From Melastoma dodecandrum (lineage: Eukaryota > Streptophyta > Magnoliopsida > Myrtales > Melastomataceae), in assembly GCA_029817715.1 (NCBI GenBank), contig JARUPY010000290.1, positions 2,480,001 to 2,544,000 of the forward strand: a stretch of DNA of 64,000 nucleotides. Direction: 5' to 3'. The notes beneath the pieces are model-generated. The model saw only the letters and a list, made by a program, of their open reading frames with translations. It had not been told where the DNA came from and made no database searches. The number at the start of each line of letters is the position of its first letter. The first letter of the stretch is position 1. Shown piece by piece: positions 12,367 to 22,500 of this stretch. The translations under genes and the position numbers were made by a program.

Positions 12367-12866
12367 TACGAGGTTGTCTGGTGGCTAAGGAGGAAGCAAG
12401 GAGGAAATGGAGATCGAGGTTATTTCAGCTGATGCATTTCTGCAGATGGAAGGAGGAGGAAAAAAGGATTCTGAAGATTTAGAGGGGGGGTTTGCTGTGT
12501 AATAAGTCCGGTCCAATATTAGTGAATTCCGGTCTAATATTAGTGGAACCGGATGTATGTTTCTAGTTGGTTTGTTGTCTCGGGAGTCTGTTAGTATAAA
12601 TGGACATTGTAGCAGTAGGGGGAAGTTAGTTGGTTGGTTAGCAGTTTGGTGGAAGTATTGTTGGAGTCTGTATCGAGGGTGGTTGGCGGGACGATCGGAG
12701 ATTGTACGGTGATCGGAGATTGGGCTGTCGGAGGTTCGTTACTTTGCTAATAGTGGAACGAGTGTTGCCTAAGTTTCCTTATTCTGTTTTGTTTGTCATT
12801 TGCTGGTGTACGCATGCAGTTATTGGAATTGAATTGTCGGGTGCGATCCTAAAATTACACGGATCA
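12364..12866 (+). repeat. 3' LTR of the chromovirus
   Basis: 503 bp, TG...CA ends, collinear with the 5' LTR. Differs by scattered substitutions (clustered near 12671-12685 and 12740-12840) and lacks about 30 bp near 12480. Confidence 0.93.
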
Positions 12867-12871
12867 GCCTC

Positions 12872-15511
12872 GGGCGAGGTAGACACGCTTCTGGTGGGGA
12901 GGAGGACGTTGACGATGGCGAGGATCTGGTCGGGACCGTCATTTGTTGAAGTCGGGATGGAGCTGCTGGACCAAGTCTGTGTTGTTGGTGCTGAGGGGAA
13001 GCCGGATCCAGAGATCGGGGGGGGGGGGGGGGGGGGCGGGGGGGGGGGCGGCAGCCTCGAGGAGGTCCATTGCTGAGTTCTGGAAGGTCGCTGTCATCGT
13101 GGTCACGGCCAAGGCTGATCGTCGTTGAGTTGATTCGCCAGCAGCGGAGAGCCACTTCAGGGCCAGGCTTTGGGGAATCCGCTAGAGTTGAAAAACGAAA
13201 AAGGAGTCGCTTTGGGGTCGCCCGCTGCCGGTTCTGCAGGCGTCGGGGAACCGAGATGGGGTGCCACCTTGGGGCGTAACGTCACTGGGGTCGAGAGCTT
13301 TGAACCAGGTGCGGCTACCGTCATGCTCGAAGACGCTCTTGCAAGTCACTGTGGGTTGGGGCAGTCGTGTGTGCGATACTGGGTACAGGAGATCGGTGAC
13401 AGACAGAACTGAGGAGAGACAATTGAACCATGGCCGCCTTGGGGTTGCGATCAGATCTTCCTGCTGCTGCGGCCGTCTTTGGAGGCTTCTCGTTCGCCTC
13501 CGACTTCATGACCTGCACATGAAAGGAGGAATATCAGTAGCAAAGGAAACCTCCCGCCAGACCATGTGGCTGCGGGAGGTGGTTGTGCGAGATTCAGCCG
13601 GGGAAGGAATTGTTGTTCCTATTCGCGTTCAGCAACCAAGGCAGTGGACGTCAGTGGTTTGCCTTTGCCATATCCAGAGGTGCTGAAGACCATCGTGTTT
13701 GCTGTTGCAGCGGCCATCTCCAGTTGTGATCGACGGCAACCGGGTTTGGGCTGACGACGGAGGGATTTCCATGTCCTTGGCATGGACTCACCTTGACTGG
13801 AGAGTGATGGGGACGCGGCAGTGGTCGGATCAGGGACTGGTGGTCTCTCCAGCAGAAGTCAGTCCTCCGAAAGGTGAGACCTCTTTTCTCCCTCTCCTTT
13901 TCTAGTCCCTCAGCTTCAGAGAATCCTAACAAGAGCCTCTTTCACAGAATGTGTATCTTTCCGAATCCGTTGAACTTGGTCTTCTCCCTATTTGCCTGGT
14001 TAGCTTTAATCTTCCGCTTTTTGTGTGTAGAACACGAGATGATGCTAGGAGGGGTCCAATCCACAAAGTGACGTTGCATTCATATGTCAGAATTCAGGTA
14101 ACTGATTCACATGGAATGGGAATGAAGAATCCACCAGAAACTGATGAAAATCAGCCGTAGGAGTCGTTGTCTAAAATAAGTTCAGAAAGCTGTGGAAGTT
14201 TGGCCGGAAAAGCAGTGATTCGGCTTCTTCTGAACGTGTTGGTGAACTTGACGTCTGCTGTTCCAAGTGGGAGTCTCTGTCGAAAAAAAAGTTTTTAGGG
14301 CAAGGGACTGACATTTTTTTTAATAACGTGTGAAGTTGAATCTTCATATTAGGCCTTTGAAAATGAGAGAGAAGAAAAATAATAATTTGTCCATCCCAGA
14401 TCCTTGTCTCATAGGGGTTCATGTTTGGACACTTCTCATTATGTTTACTGAGCATTCCAGTTGAGAGTTTCATCTTTGTCAGCCCGTCACCAAAATCGTT
14501 GGCGATTTTGTATGTCTGCATCAACCTCTTAGGAGAAATGAGAACTCTATTCATCCAAAACACTAGGGAAATAGCACAGAGTCTTCCGTAACAATGGTAT
14601 GGCTCCATTCGTGTAGTAGAGCCGACATCCTGAAGTTGGTAAGCTTGCCTGGATCTCCAGAATCAGTTCTTGGGAGAAACCATCAGATTGGATCATGACT
14701 GTACTCCTGAGCTGATGTTTCACTGTGGATGTTGAGATTCCACTTTGCTCTTCAAAGGGAGCGATAACCAATCTTCTCGAGGATTGATCATGCTTCAGAC
14801 GGCTGTAGGCCTCCAAGTTGAGAGTCCATACACGATCCGACCTTTCCAACCTTGCAGAAGCTACTGTCCATCTTCACTGATAGCAAAATCTTTATGATAG
14901 TAAGCTTTGACCCGATTCTTTGCCATCTCCACTATTTCTCGATTCAGAGGGATCTGCTAGAAACCCGCTCTTGTATTCCGCATCTGCCAATGCTTGTATG
15001 TTTCTGGCCTCTTGATTCGCTCAGAGCCTTCGCACGCGATCACGTTCATTGCTTCCCAACGGAAAATGTCCCTTTCAATGTTAATGTTAAATATCACGGT
15101 GAATATGTATAGAAATTTAAAAAGGTTAATTTGGGGTATTTACAACCATTAAAAATTTAAAATAAAATAACATAGGAGAGTTTCAATATTATTTATCTTT
15201 TTTTATTTTTATTTTTTTTTCCAAAAATTATATATTAAGATTTAAAACCTGTTTGGCTTTTGCTGGACAAAATTCGAGATTGGCCAGAACCAAACTAAAA
15301 ACAAAAATTAACTAAGTCTTCGCCTTACTGGGTCAAATGCCTTCCAAAATTATATAACAAATTAAATTAACGAGAAACCACAAAGTTAGCTAAAAGTTGA
15401 GTCCTATTTTAACTTTTATATATAATATACCTTTTTCCAATAGGACACACGTACACTAAAAATGCTGAATAATTTACATCAACTTCAAAAGGAATCCCCA
15501 AAGACTCAGGT
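12872..15511. other. Unexplained region with poly-G and weak open frames
   Basis: No recognisable gene. It has GC-rich sequence with a long G run (13017-13048), then frames on both strands without a family match. A minus-strand pair of frames at 14171-14849 looks like decayed coding sequence, but no domain can be named. From about 15110 it is AT-rich. This could be an old transposon or gene fragment into which the chromovirus later inserted. Confidence 0.5.
13017..13048 (+). repeat. Poly-G tract
   Basis: Twenty G, one C, then eleven G. It could form a G-quadruplex, or it may be partly an assembly artefact because such runs are hard to sequence. Confidence 0.85.
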
Positions 15512-15793
15512 TTAATGTCCTGGCCCTTTCCTGCTCGGTCCAGAAGCCAGATTCCCCGCTGCCACTGTGACGGCTGCATCCCCCATCAAGGTCCTCCTTG
15601 ACGGACCATCACCCAGTCGCGGATGAATCGGCAGCGTCCCCTCCCAGAGCACCTTGCCCTCGTTGGCGTTCTCCGTGTCATGGATGGGGATCAGCCTTCC
15701 TGCGACGACGAAGGGCAGGCCGGTAACCAAGAGTGCAATGACAAGCAACGTTATTAAGACTGGACGGGAGAGGCGGAGACGCCCAACTCCCAT
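15512..15793 (-). CDS. PIP/PIP-like secreted peptide precursor
   Basis: Predicted 93-residue precursor ending exactly in SGPSRKGPGH (residues 84-93). This matches the conserved C-terminal core SGPSxxGxGH of the PAMP-induced secreted peptide (PIP/PIPL) family, relatives of IDA, which are processed to short apoplastic peptides acting in immunity and stress through LRR receptor kinases such as RLK7. Residues 11-32 are a strong hydrophobic signal peptide, followed by a variable pro-region. A weaker GPSRR at 63-67 resembles a second degenerate core. The start at 15793 is chosen because a TATAAAT box sits at 15836-15842; the longer in-frame ATG at 15868 would lie upstream of it. One exon, as usual. 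It diverges from a second PIP gene at 17617. Family call rests on the C-terminal motif plus secretion signal. Confidence 0.85.
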   Translation of the reverse strand: MGVGRLRLSRPVLITLLVIALLVTGLPFVVAGRLIPIHDTENANEGKVLWEGTLPIHPRLGDGPSRRTLMGDAAVTVAAGNLASGPSRKGPGH

Positions 15794-15835
15794 AACGAGA
15801 GAGGTTCTAAGAACTCCTCCAAGCCGAAGCTTGCA

Positions 15836-15842
15836 ATTTATA
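15836..15842 (-). promoter_or_regulatory. TATA box of the minus-strand PIP-like gene
   Basis: TATAAAT on the minus strand, 43 bases before the chosen ATG. It implies a transcription start near 15810 and a very short leader. Confidence 0.65.
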
Positions 15843-15868
15843 GGAAGGGGAATATAAAAAGGCATCAC

Positions 15869-17536
15869 GTTAATTATTTACTTAGCGTGTTGTCCACTTA
15901 CCGTTTCATTAGTCGTGAAAATATTTCGTAAAATAATATAAGTAATTTTAAAATTCGTCCAATAATAAAAATTAAAATTATTAACCTTCGATCGTTTACA
16001 AAGCCCTTGATATGTATCAAATGTACGTGAAAGTCAAAATTCAGGGGGGAGGGGGGGGGCGCATATTATGACAAGTAAAAGGGAGGGCAAAAAAAGGGAC
16101 GGTCCAGGAGCTTTTGGGAATTTTGCTTCCTTCCTTTGACCAGAGGAATATTTCCCGTTGGATGGCTGGTGGTGTTGTTTCGATTAAATTATATGTGTTT
16201 TATTTTTTCATTTTGTGCGTCCAAAAAGTTTGGGGGCAGACACGTCGGGTGTAGACTTAAATAGAGAGGAGAGGCTTCTTGATGCAAATTTGGAGATTCT
16301 CGAATGGACATATTCCCCTCGAGTCAGTTAGTCAGTCCCCTGTGTTTCTTCTAAATCATTGGTTTTATGGAATCTCTTCGGGAAAAGGGATGGCTGGCCT
16401 TCCATTGATGAAATGAAATAGGCTTAGAAGAAGATCCCTCCGAATATAATTCAATGGTCAGATTCCTCCCCTCCCAAAAGAAGAAAAATGAATCGAGGGA
16501 GGAGTTTGGTTTTTTAGAAGAGTGATCAAATTGATGCCCCCACCCCACAATCACTGCCACTGTTGATCAATCGAACTCAATTAGGATCAGAGAAATAAAT
16601 TGTTTGTTCTCTCTCTTAACGTTGTGCTGTCGGAATTCGGACGGCTGAGAATGGCATTAAAACAAAACAAAAATTAAAGGAAAACATATGGGCCAAGAAG
16701 CCCTACTACCCATCATCTTCTTGGGTTGGCTGTGGAAGAAAAGTCATAAGTAGTCAAAACCAGCCGAGAACGAATCCTTTTAGGTTCGAACTCGGCTCAA
16801 TAATATTAATATAAAGTTCGAATTCGAGCTCAAAAGCTTGAGATCGAGCTCGGTTCGGTCCATTTATAGGGAGCTTGAGTTCGACTCGTAAGGTTCGACT
16901 ATAGGTCGAGCCTAAACTAGCATCAGCATCTCGAGCTCGATTCGGAAGCATACGTAGTTGGAACTCGTCTCGATTGACTCGAAAATATATATATTTATAT
17001 TATTATATGGCTCGCGAGCTATCTAAATATAAATATTAAAGTTCGAGCCGAACTTTTAATCAAGTGTGTTCGCGAGACGGTCGGTTTGTTTTTACGCCTA
17101 GTACATCATTTGTATTACTTCCTAGCCGAGACTTGGGGCCAGTGATACGTGGGGAGGTCAAAATGATTGCTTTTATACATACATATATATAATTATCCAT
17201 TTGGAAACTCTAAAAGACAAATTTCCAAAACTCCGACGGCTTTTAAACCTGCCGCGGCCAAGAAAATGGGGCCGCCCATGAAGCTATTAGTAAACCTCGT
17301 CACGTCAACCCCTTTTTATTCTACGATTTTTAATATGCTGCTGCGAGATCAGTTTTAGAATACAAAGCATCGTGTATATGCGACGTCATCCTCTTCGGAA
17401 AAGGGAGTGTGACCGTGTAGCTGAGGACAAGAACACAAGACATGGCGTCGGCTTTGACGCTTCCTTCTTTTGAGTTTGAACAGTGCACACGACTCGTTCC
17501 CTAAATCCGGTCAAGTGAGAAAACACCACCCACCCT
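15869..17536. other. Shared promoter interval of the divergent PIP genes
   Basis: About 1.7 kb with no supported gene. It contains a W-box-type TTGACC at 16136-16141 (the WRKY site in defence promoters), a G-rich stretch near 16046-16060, and a degenerate transposon remnant at about 16750-17100. Whether the W-box works is unknown. Confidence 0.5.
16750..17100. repeat. hAT-like terminal-repeat relic (GAGCTCG-rich)
   Basis: Dense imperfect copies of TTCGAGCTCG and GGTTCGAACTCGG, ending near ACGCCTA at 17100. The style matches the subterminal repeats of the intact hAT element at 40.2-43.2 kb and of other plant hAT elements. No clear 8-bp target duplication was found, so the borders are approximate. 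Confidence 0.45.
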
Positions 17537-17544
17537 CTATAAAA
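17537..17544 (+). promoter_or_regulatory. TATA box of the plus-strand PIP gene
   Basis: CTATAAAA, 80 bases upstream of the ATG at 17617. It excludes the earlier in-frame ATG at 17470 as the start. Confidence 0.7.
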
Positions 17545-17616
17545 CCCTGTTTGCCTTCTCCCATTTCCCCAACAAAGGATTTCATCCCGACCAAAACGAG
17601 GGACTTTTTTAAGCCC

Positions 17617-17937
17617 ATGGACGACAACTCCTCCCGGTCTCCCCCGGAACGAGCATTGCTCATCTCGGTCTTCTTGTTCCTTCTGCTTTGGAAGGCTATG
17701 GACTTCCCCTTGGCGGAAGGAAGAGTCGTCTTGGAAATGAGGCCGAACCATGGCCCTGGTAGAAGCGGCGGAAGACTTCACCAGGGCGTTACATTGCCAA
17801 GTACGAAGGAATCCGGTCCCAGCCCTGGTGGAGGGCATGGGGATGTCGAGGTTCGCCCACCCACGAGACGAGGGACTGATAGCTCCGGTCCGAGCCCCGG
17901 CATTGGCCATAAGTACGTGGCGGGCACGCACCATTGA
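17617..17937 (+). CDS. PIP (PAMP-induced peptide) precursor with two cores
   Basis: 106-residue precursor with two copies of the PIP core: SGPSPGGGH at residues 66-74 and SGPSPGIGH at 90-98. Residues 12-27 are hydrophobic and serve as the secretion signal. PIP peptides are released into the apoplast after microbe or damage perception and amplify immune signalling; the SGP-proline context is where hydroxylation usually occurs. The protein continues eight residues past the second core (KYVAGTHH), whereas many PIPs end at the core histidine. The ATG was chosen from the TATA box at 17537. A GTACGT just after the second core could act as a splice donor, but no intron is needed. A CT run follows the stop. 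Single exon, divergent from the PIP-like gene at 15793. Confidence 0.88.
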   Translation: MDDNSSRSPPERALLISVFLFLLLWKAMDFPLAEGRVVLEMRPNHGPGRSGGRLHQGVTLPSTKESGPSPGGGHGDVEVRPPTRRGTDSSGPSPGIGHKYVAGTHH

Positions 17938-19586
17938 ACTCGCCCCCGCTCTCTCTCTCTCTCTCTCTCGTTAACTTCCCTCCCATTTCATTGTTTGTTA
18001 GAAATCCGGCGGAAAAGCACGTCGGATGCCCATGCTTTTTCCTTGTCTCGTGAAGCGGATTCACAGTGTAAGACCAATAACTTCATCGTGGTGGATGATG
18101 AAGAACGATCAAAACCAAGAACACGCCCCCGGAAATGGGAATGGTTTTAGGAAAGTGGATCGGGTTTAGGACACAATTCTTGTCCTAACACGTTTTGTTT
18201 CTCGGTCGTTATTTCGTTCCCAATTGTTTATTAGTCTGTCAAACCACATTCCCTCGTTACATTTAGCCCCTTACGCAACCTTCTTGGTTTTTCTGCGAAA
18301 GTAACACTCACCCGGGAAAAGCCCAAAAAGAAAATTTAAAAAAAAAGGATGATTTTGTTATATGATTGATGATTATATAACAATCATCACTAACCTAATT
18401 CCATTGCACGAATCGGTCTGCAACTGCAAGTGATCTTATCTTTTAAGGAACTACTTGCTACCTCTGTCAATATGTCCAGTATTATTATGTGTATAGAAGT
18501 TGGATTACGTGTTTGTATGGCACAAGCAACAGTGAACGATGTCAAAATCATAAAAATAGGTATTGGGACTGATATAATATGGAACACATTTTTTTGTAGT
18601 CGCTAGCTGCCCGTGGAATTGCCGGAAGTCGTCGATTAATTTTAGTTTGTAATGGGGGTTGTCGTGTAAGGTTGCACGAACACGTCGCGTTTATGACGTG
18701 AGTGGATGTAAGCGTGGTGAATTGTGGTCACCGATAAATTTAAAAGAGAACAAGAACAATGAAGAAGTATACAGTTTCTTTTTATTAAAAACAGATGACT
18801 TAGTACAGAAAGTGATTGTCTAAGTGTCCTATTTTGATCTAACTAATGTTATTTATTCCATACTTAAAAAAATAATCGAAAATCAAGTGTGAAAATTGAG
18901 TGGAGCCGTCTTTAATTATTATTATTTCGCTCCGACTAATTCGGACTCGACCCGAGTATGACACCTGACTATGGTGGATCTTCCAACAGGGGTGGCTGCG
19001 TACGGTAGATTTCGTACCCGAAATCTCCTTAAGAACTGCCACGCCCTTTAACCTAGTCGATCTGTTACTCCCGAGATCCACCGTCTTCACAAAACTGGTC
19101 GATCTCTTGAGCATTCGTCCCCCTTTCAATCCATTTGACGACCATCGGAGACTCCCTTTAACTAAAAGGATTCAACATTAATCAACTTCATGGGTCTTAG
19201 GTTTATAGGCCCAAAATCAATTTACTGGATAAATAGTTGAGTTCACGAAAACACTTATAAGCGCGTCGAATCAAATTCGGTTAGAATTTTTTTTTTTAAA
19301 AAAGGAGATAAGTAATTAAAATTAACATGAGCCATCATCATCACTCGCAGACATTCTTTGTTCAACGGTAATTAAATCATTTCTTTTTTTTTTGGTTTAT
19401 TTATTTCAACAGGGGAACTTTGCGCCCTCGCGGCCGGTGGTGGCCCACTCAAGAGAGCGTCGGGGAGCTCCAACTGAAGCACCCACCCCCAACCCCCCCC
19501 TCAACTTTGAATTCGCCAGTTTCTTCCCTTCAACCCCGTCCTCCCACTGACGGTCACCCGAGCTCCGATCAGCGGCGGCGACGGCA
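17938..19586. other. Intergenic spacer downstream of the PIP gene
   Basis: Starts with a (CT)n run at 17951-17969. The rest is AT-rich; about 18930-19130 is GC-richer and looks like part of a dispersed repeat, but no family can be named. No supported gene. The last 200 bases are the MRG gene's promoter and leader. Confidence 0.5.
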
Positions 19587-22500
19587 ATGGGCAGCACTTC
19601 CAAGGACGATTGCGGCAGCGACGGCGATAATTCCAGCGGCGACGAGCCCCCTAGCGCTTCCGACTCCAAAGTTCTCTTCTCCGAAGGGGAGAAAGTCCTC
19701 GCCTACCACGGACCTCGGATCTACGAAGCTAAGGCGCGTCTCCCTCTCCTCCTCTCCCTACTTACTTAGCTCGACTGCATAGTTTGACGGTTGAGCATTA
19801 GCGGTTGCTTGAAACATTATTTCGCCTGATTGAGTGAGGAGTCTGGGCTGGGCATAATTAGGTTTAGAGGGAAAAAGGATCTGATTGGTTGATTTTGGAT
19901 CCTTCTTTGTCTTCCTTTGCTAACTAAAGAGCTAGGTTATTGCTGTTGGCTTAACATGAGCTGCATTATCTCATAAACAAGGATTTTCTATTGCAATGCT
20001 GTGAGTGCTCATCTTGAGTTTCTGTATAATGGTTGTGCTCAGGTTCAAAAGGCTGAAATCCGAAAGGACGAGCGGAAATATTTTGTTCACTACCTTGTGA
20101 GTCCTGAGTGCTATCGCCTATTCATTTCCTTCTCCCCTGATATATCCTTTCGTTCTCTAGCTTAGTCTGTCGTCAATGGTTTTAGCATCATCTTTGAGAT
20201 GTTAATATGTATTTTCTTTTCAAAAAAATTTTCCTGCCTGTGCCTGTCAAATTTTATGAATATGCAGTGTCTGAATTGTTGACATTTGATTTTGCTATTT
20301 TTTCAGGGATGGAATAAAAAGTAAGCTCTCTTCCATGTCAGACTTATATGATTCAGGTATAAAATGAATTGTGGAACTAAAATATACAAGTTTAAAGGTA
20401 ACTGGTTTTCTTGAAGCAATTATTTGCACGAGTATCCAACAAGTGCACAGGCAATGTGTGAGATACTAAAATCAGAAGTCGCTGTTCCTTCCAGACAATG
20501 AATAAACCCCATTCTCGTCACATATTTTAAGCTGCTCGATTTTCGATTTCCTTTTCCATGATGACATTGCTCTTGGCTATTTCCAAAGAGATAAATTAAG
20601 CTTTTCTTTGTAGAGCTCAAATTGGAGTTGGATTTCTGTCGCAAGCTTTTATTTCGATCTGTTGCTCATCTTGACATGCATTTTAATGTGGAGCATTTGT
20701 CTCTTGCCATTCATATGCATTATCATTATTTGACCGACACTAGTGTATATAAGATTTATATGCTTATTGGAATGCTGGAAAAGCTTGGGAGGCAGAGTGA
20801 CTAGCACGTGTCATAGACACTGCAAAATATTTTATAAAATAGACTGTTCTGATTTGGGTACAAATTCATTTATATATGCGCTACCTTGAGTTTCTTTAAT
20901 GGATGAGTTGTTAACTAAGTGAATAGACTGATCTGAAGATATTTGTTGGGCGGAAGGGTCATTCATCCTGCTTCTCCTGTAAGTAGTTGCTAATTAGAAG
21001 TTTGATTGATAAACAGAAAAAAATTCAGAGAGTTTCTTCTGTCCCTAAGATTAGGCCACTGCATGAGCCAATCTCGGCTTTCCACAGAACATTTTTTTAT
21101 GAAAGTGTATGTGAGTACTATTTGTTGAAACCATACAGCTGGGATGAATGGGTTGGTGCTGACCGCCTGCTAAAGTATAATGACGAAAATATCACGAAAC
21201 AGCGAGCTCTTGAGAAGAAGAAACAGGGAAAGGACAAGAACCCCAAATCAGGACGTGCTGCCCAGAATAAGCCAAAAGTGTCTTCTGGTTAGTCTTGGGA
21301 GGAAAGCTTATAGATGCCGCACGTGTCTGTGCTTTATTGTCTGATTTTGAGTTTTTAATCTCATGTACTTAAGCAATTCGACTCTTTCTGCCTTTTGGGT
21401 AAACACATCATGTTTATAGTGATAAATTTTGGATATGCATAATTTTTCCTTCAGATAGGTGATGTGTGAAGTTAATTTCTTGTTCACATGATGATCATTT
21501 GGTGTTGGGATTTTGGTAAATTGTTTTGTTTCACTCTTTGTATGAATATGGTACTGTATTGGTACTTTGGATCCCGTATTGTCATGTTTGTGCAGATTCA
21601 TTTCGGTGTTTGTTCATTTCTCTTGACTGACTGAGAAGTTTTCCATACTGCAGACACAAAAACTGACAAGGAGGACCTTAAAAGCATAGGTACTTCTGTC
21701 TCTGGATTATCTTTTCTAACTCAAGGCCATGTTTCTAATATATAATCAAAATTAATTGAGTTACAGTTGAGGGAAAATTTTGAACAGAATTAATTGCCAA
21801 TATGGGTTTGTTCATGTTGAATTCCCATGTTAGTACTTATTATATATTTTGATGGAAAGAAGGGTGCAAGTTTGAAGTGGATTTTTTTTACTGTTCATGT
21901 TTTTAATTAATTGCAGCAGCCAAAGGCAAAAGGCGAAGAAGCGAACCTGGTAATGAGGTCCGGTTTGCATCATTACCCATGCCATCTTCAAATGAATTTA
22001 GCTAAAAATTTTATTATAAATGGTGTTGAAATTAAACTTTTCTATTTGTTGACCCCCTCTCAATTAAGGTGCGTAAGCATTCCCCTCATTACCACTGAAC
22101 ACGAAGCCAATTGTTAGCACCACAGTGTCATATTTGAATTTAGAAGAACAAAAGCAAATCGTGACAATGACTTAGTTGAGTATCCTACCAAATGATTCCT
22201 TCTTGAGCCTGACCACCCTCTTTTTCCTCTGGCAATGTGTAATCTCATCTTCAAGCCAGAGAGCATCCTCCTCGTTGGCTATTTTATGGTGTGCACTGAG
22301 GAATTTCACTCTCCAAAGGAACCCGAATTCTTGAACAATCAGCCCACATAATAAAAAATTATTCCATCAAAGTTTCATCTCCCTGCACTTCTTCTGCACT
22401 ACCCTGACATAAGTGTGATATCTAGCTTTTGTGTGAGTGAAAACAATATGGATTTGTTTTAATGGAGCTCTTAATTTTTCAGATGCGTACATTTAGGGGG

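Larger units (their letters stand above)
7093..12871 (+). mobile_element. Ty3-gypsy chromovirus, full length with 5-bp TSD
   Basis: A structurally complete LTR retrotransposon at 7098-12866, flanked by the perfect target duplication GCCTC (7093-7097 and 12867-12871). The LTRs begin TGAT and end ATCA. Inside are a methionine-tRNA-type primer site, gag with a zinc knuckle, protease, reverse transcriptase, RNase H, integrase and a C-terminal chromodomain-like segment, then a purine tract before the 3' LTR. Domain order and the chromodomain place it among plant chromoviruses, perhaps the Reina type. The coding region carries stops and frame changes, so this copy is not autonomous. LTR divergence is a few percent plus a roughly 30-bp indel, so the insertion is not very recent. 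Confidence 0.95.

Noticed and set aside
15512..15868. 118-residue version of the minus-strand PIP-like protein
   Set aside because: Its ATG lies upstream of the TATA box, and the extra 25 residues would push the signal peptide inward.
16743..17108. 8-bp target duplication around the GAGCTCG-rich relic
   Set aside because: GTCATAAG and GTACATCA do not match well enough.
17386..17934. 182-codon minus-strand open frame opposite the PIP gene
   Set aside because: It is the antisense shadow of the PIP coding sequence; it has no signal peptide or family resemblance, and the plus strand has TATA box, signal peptide and two motif cores.
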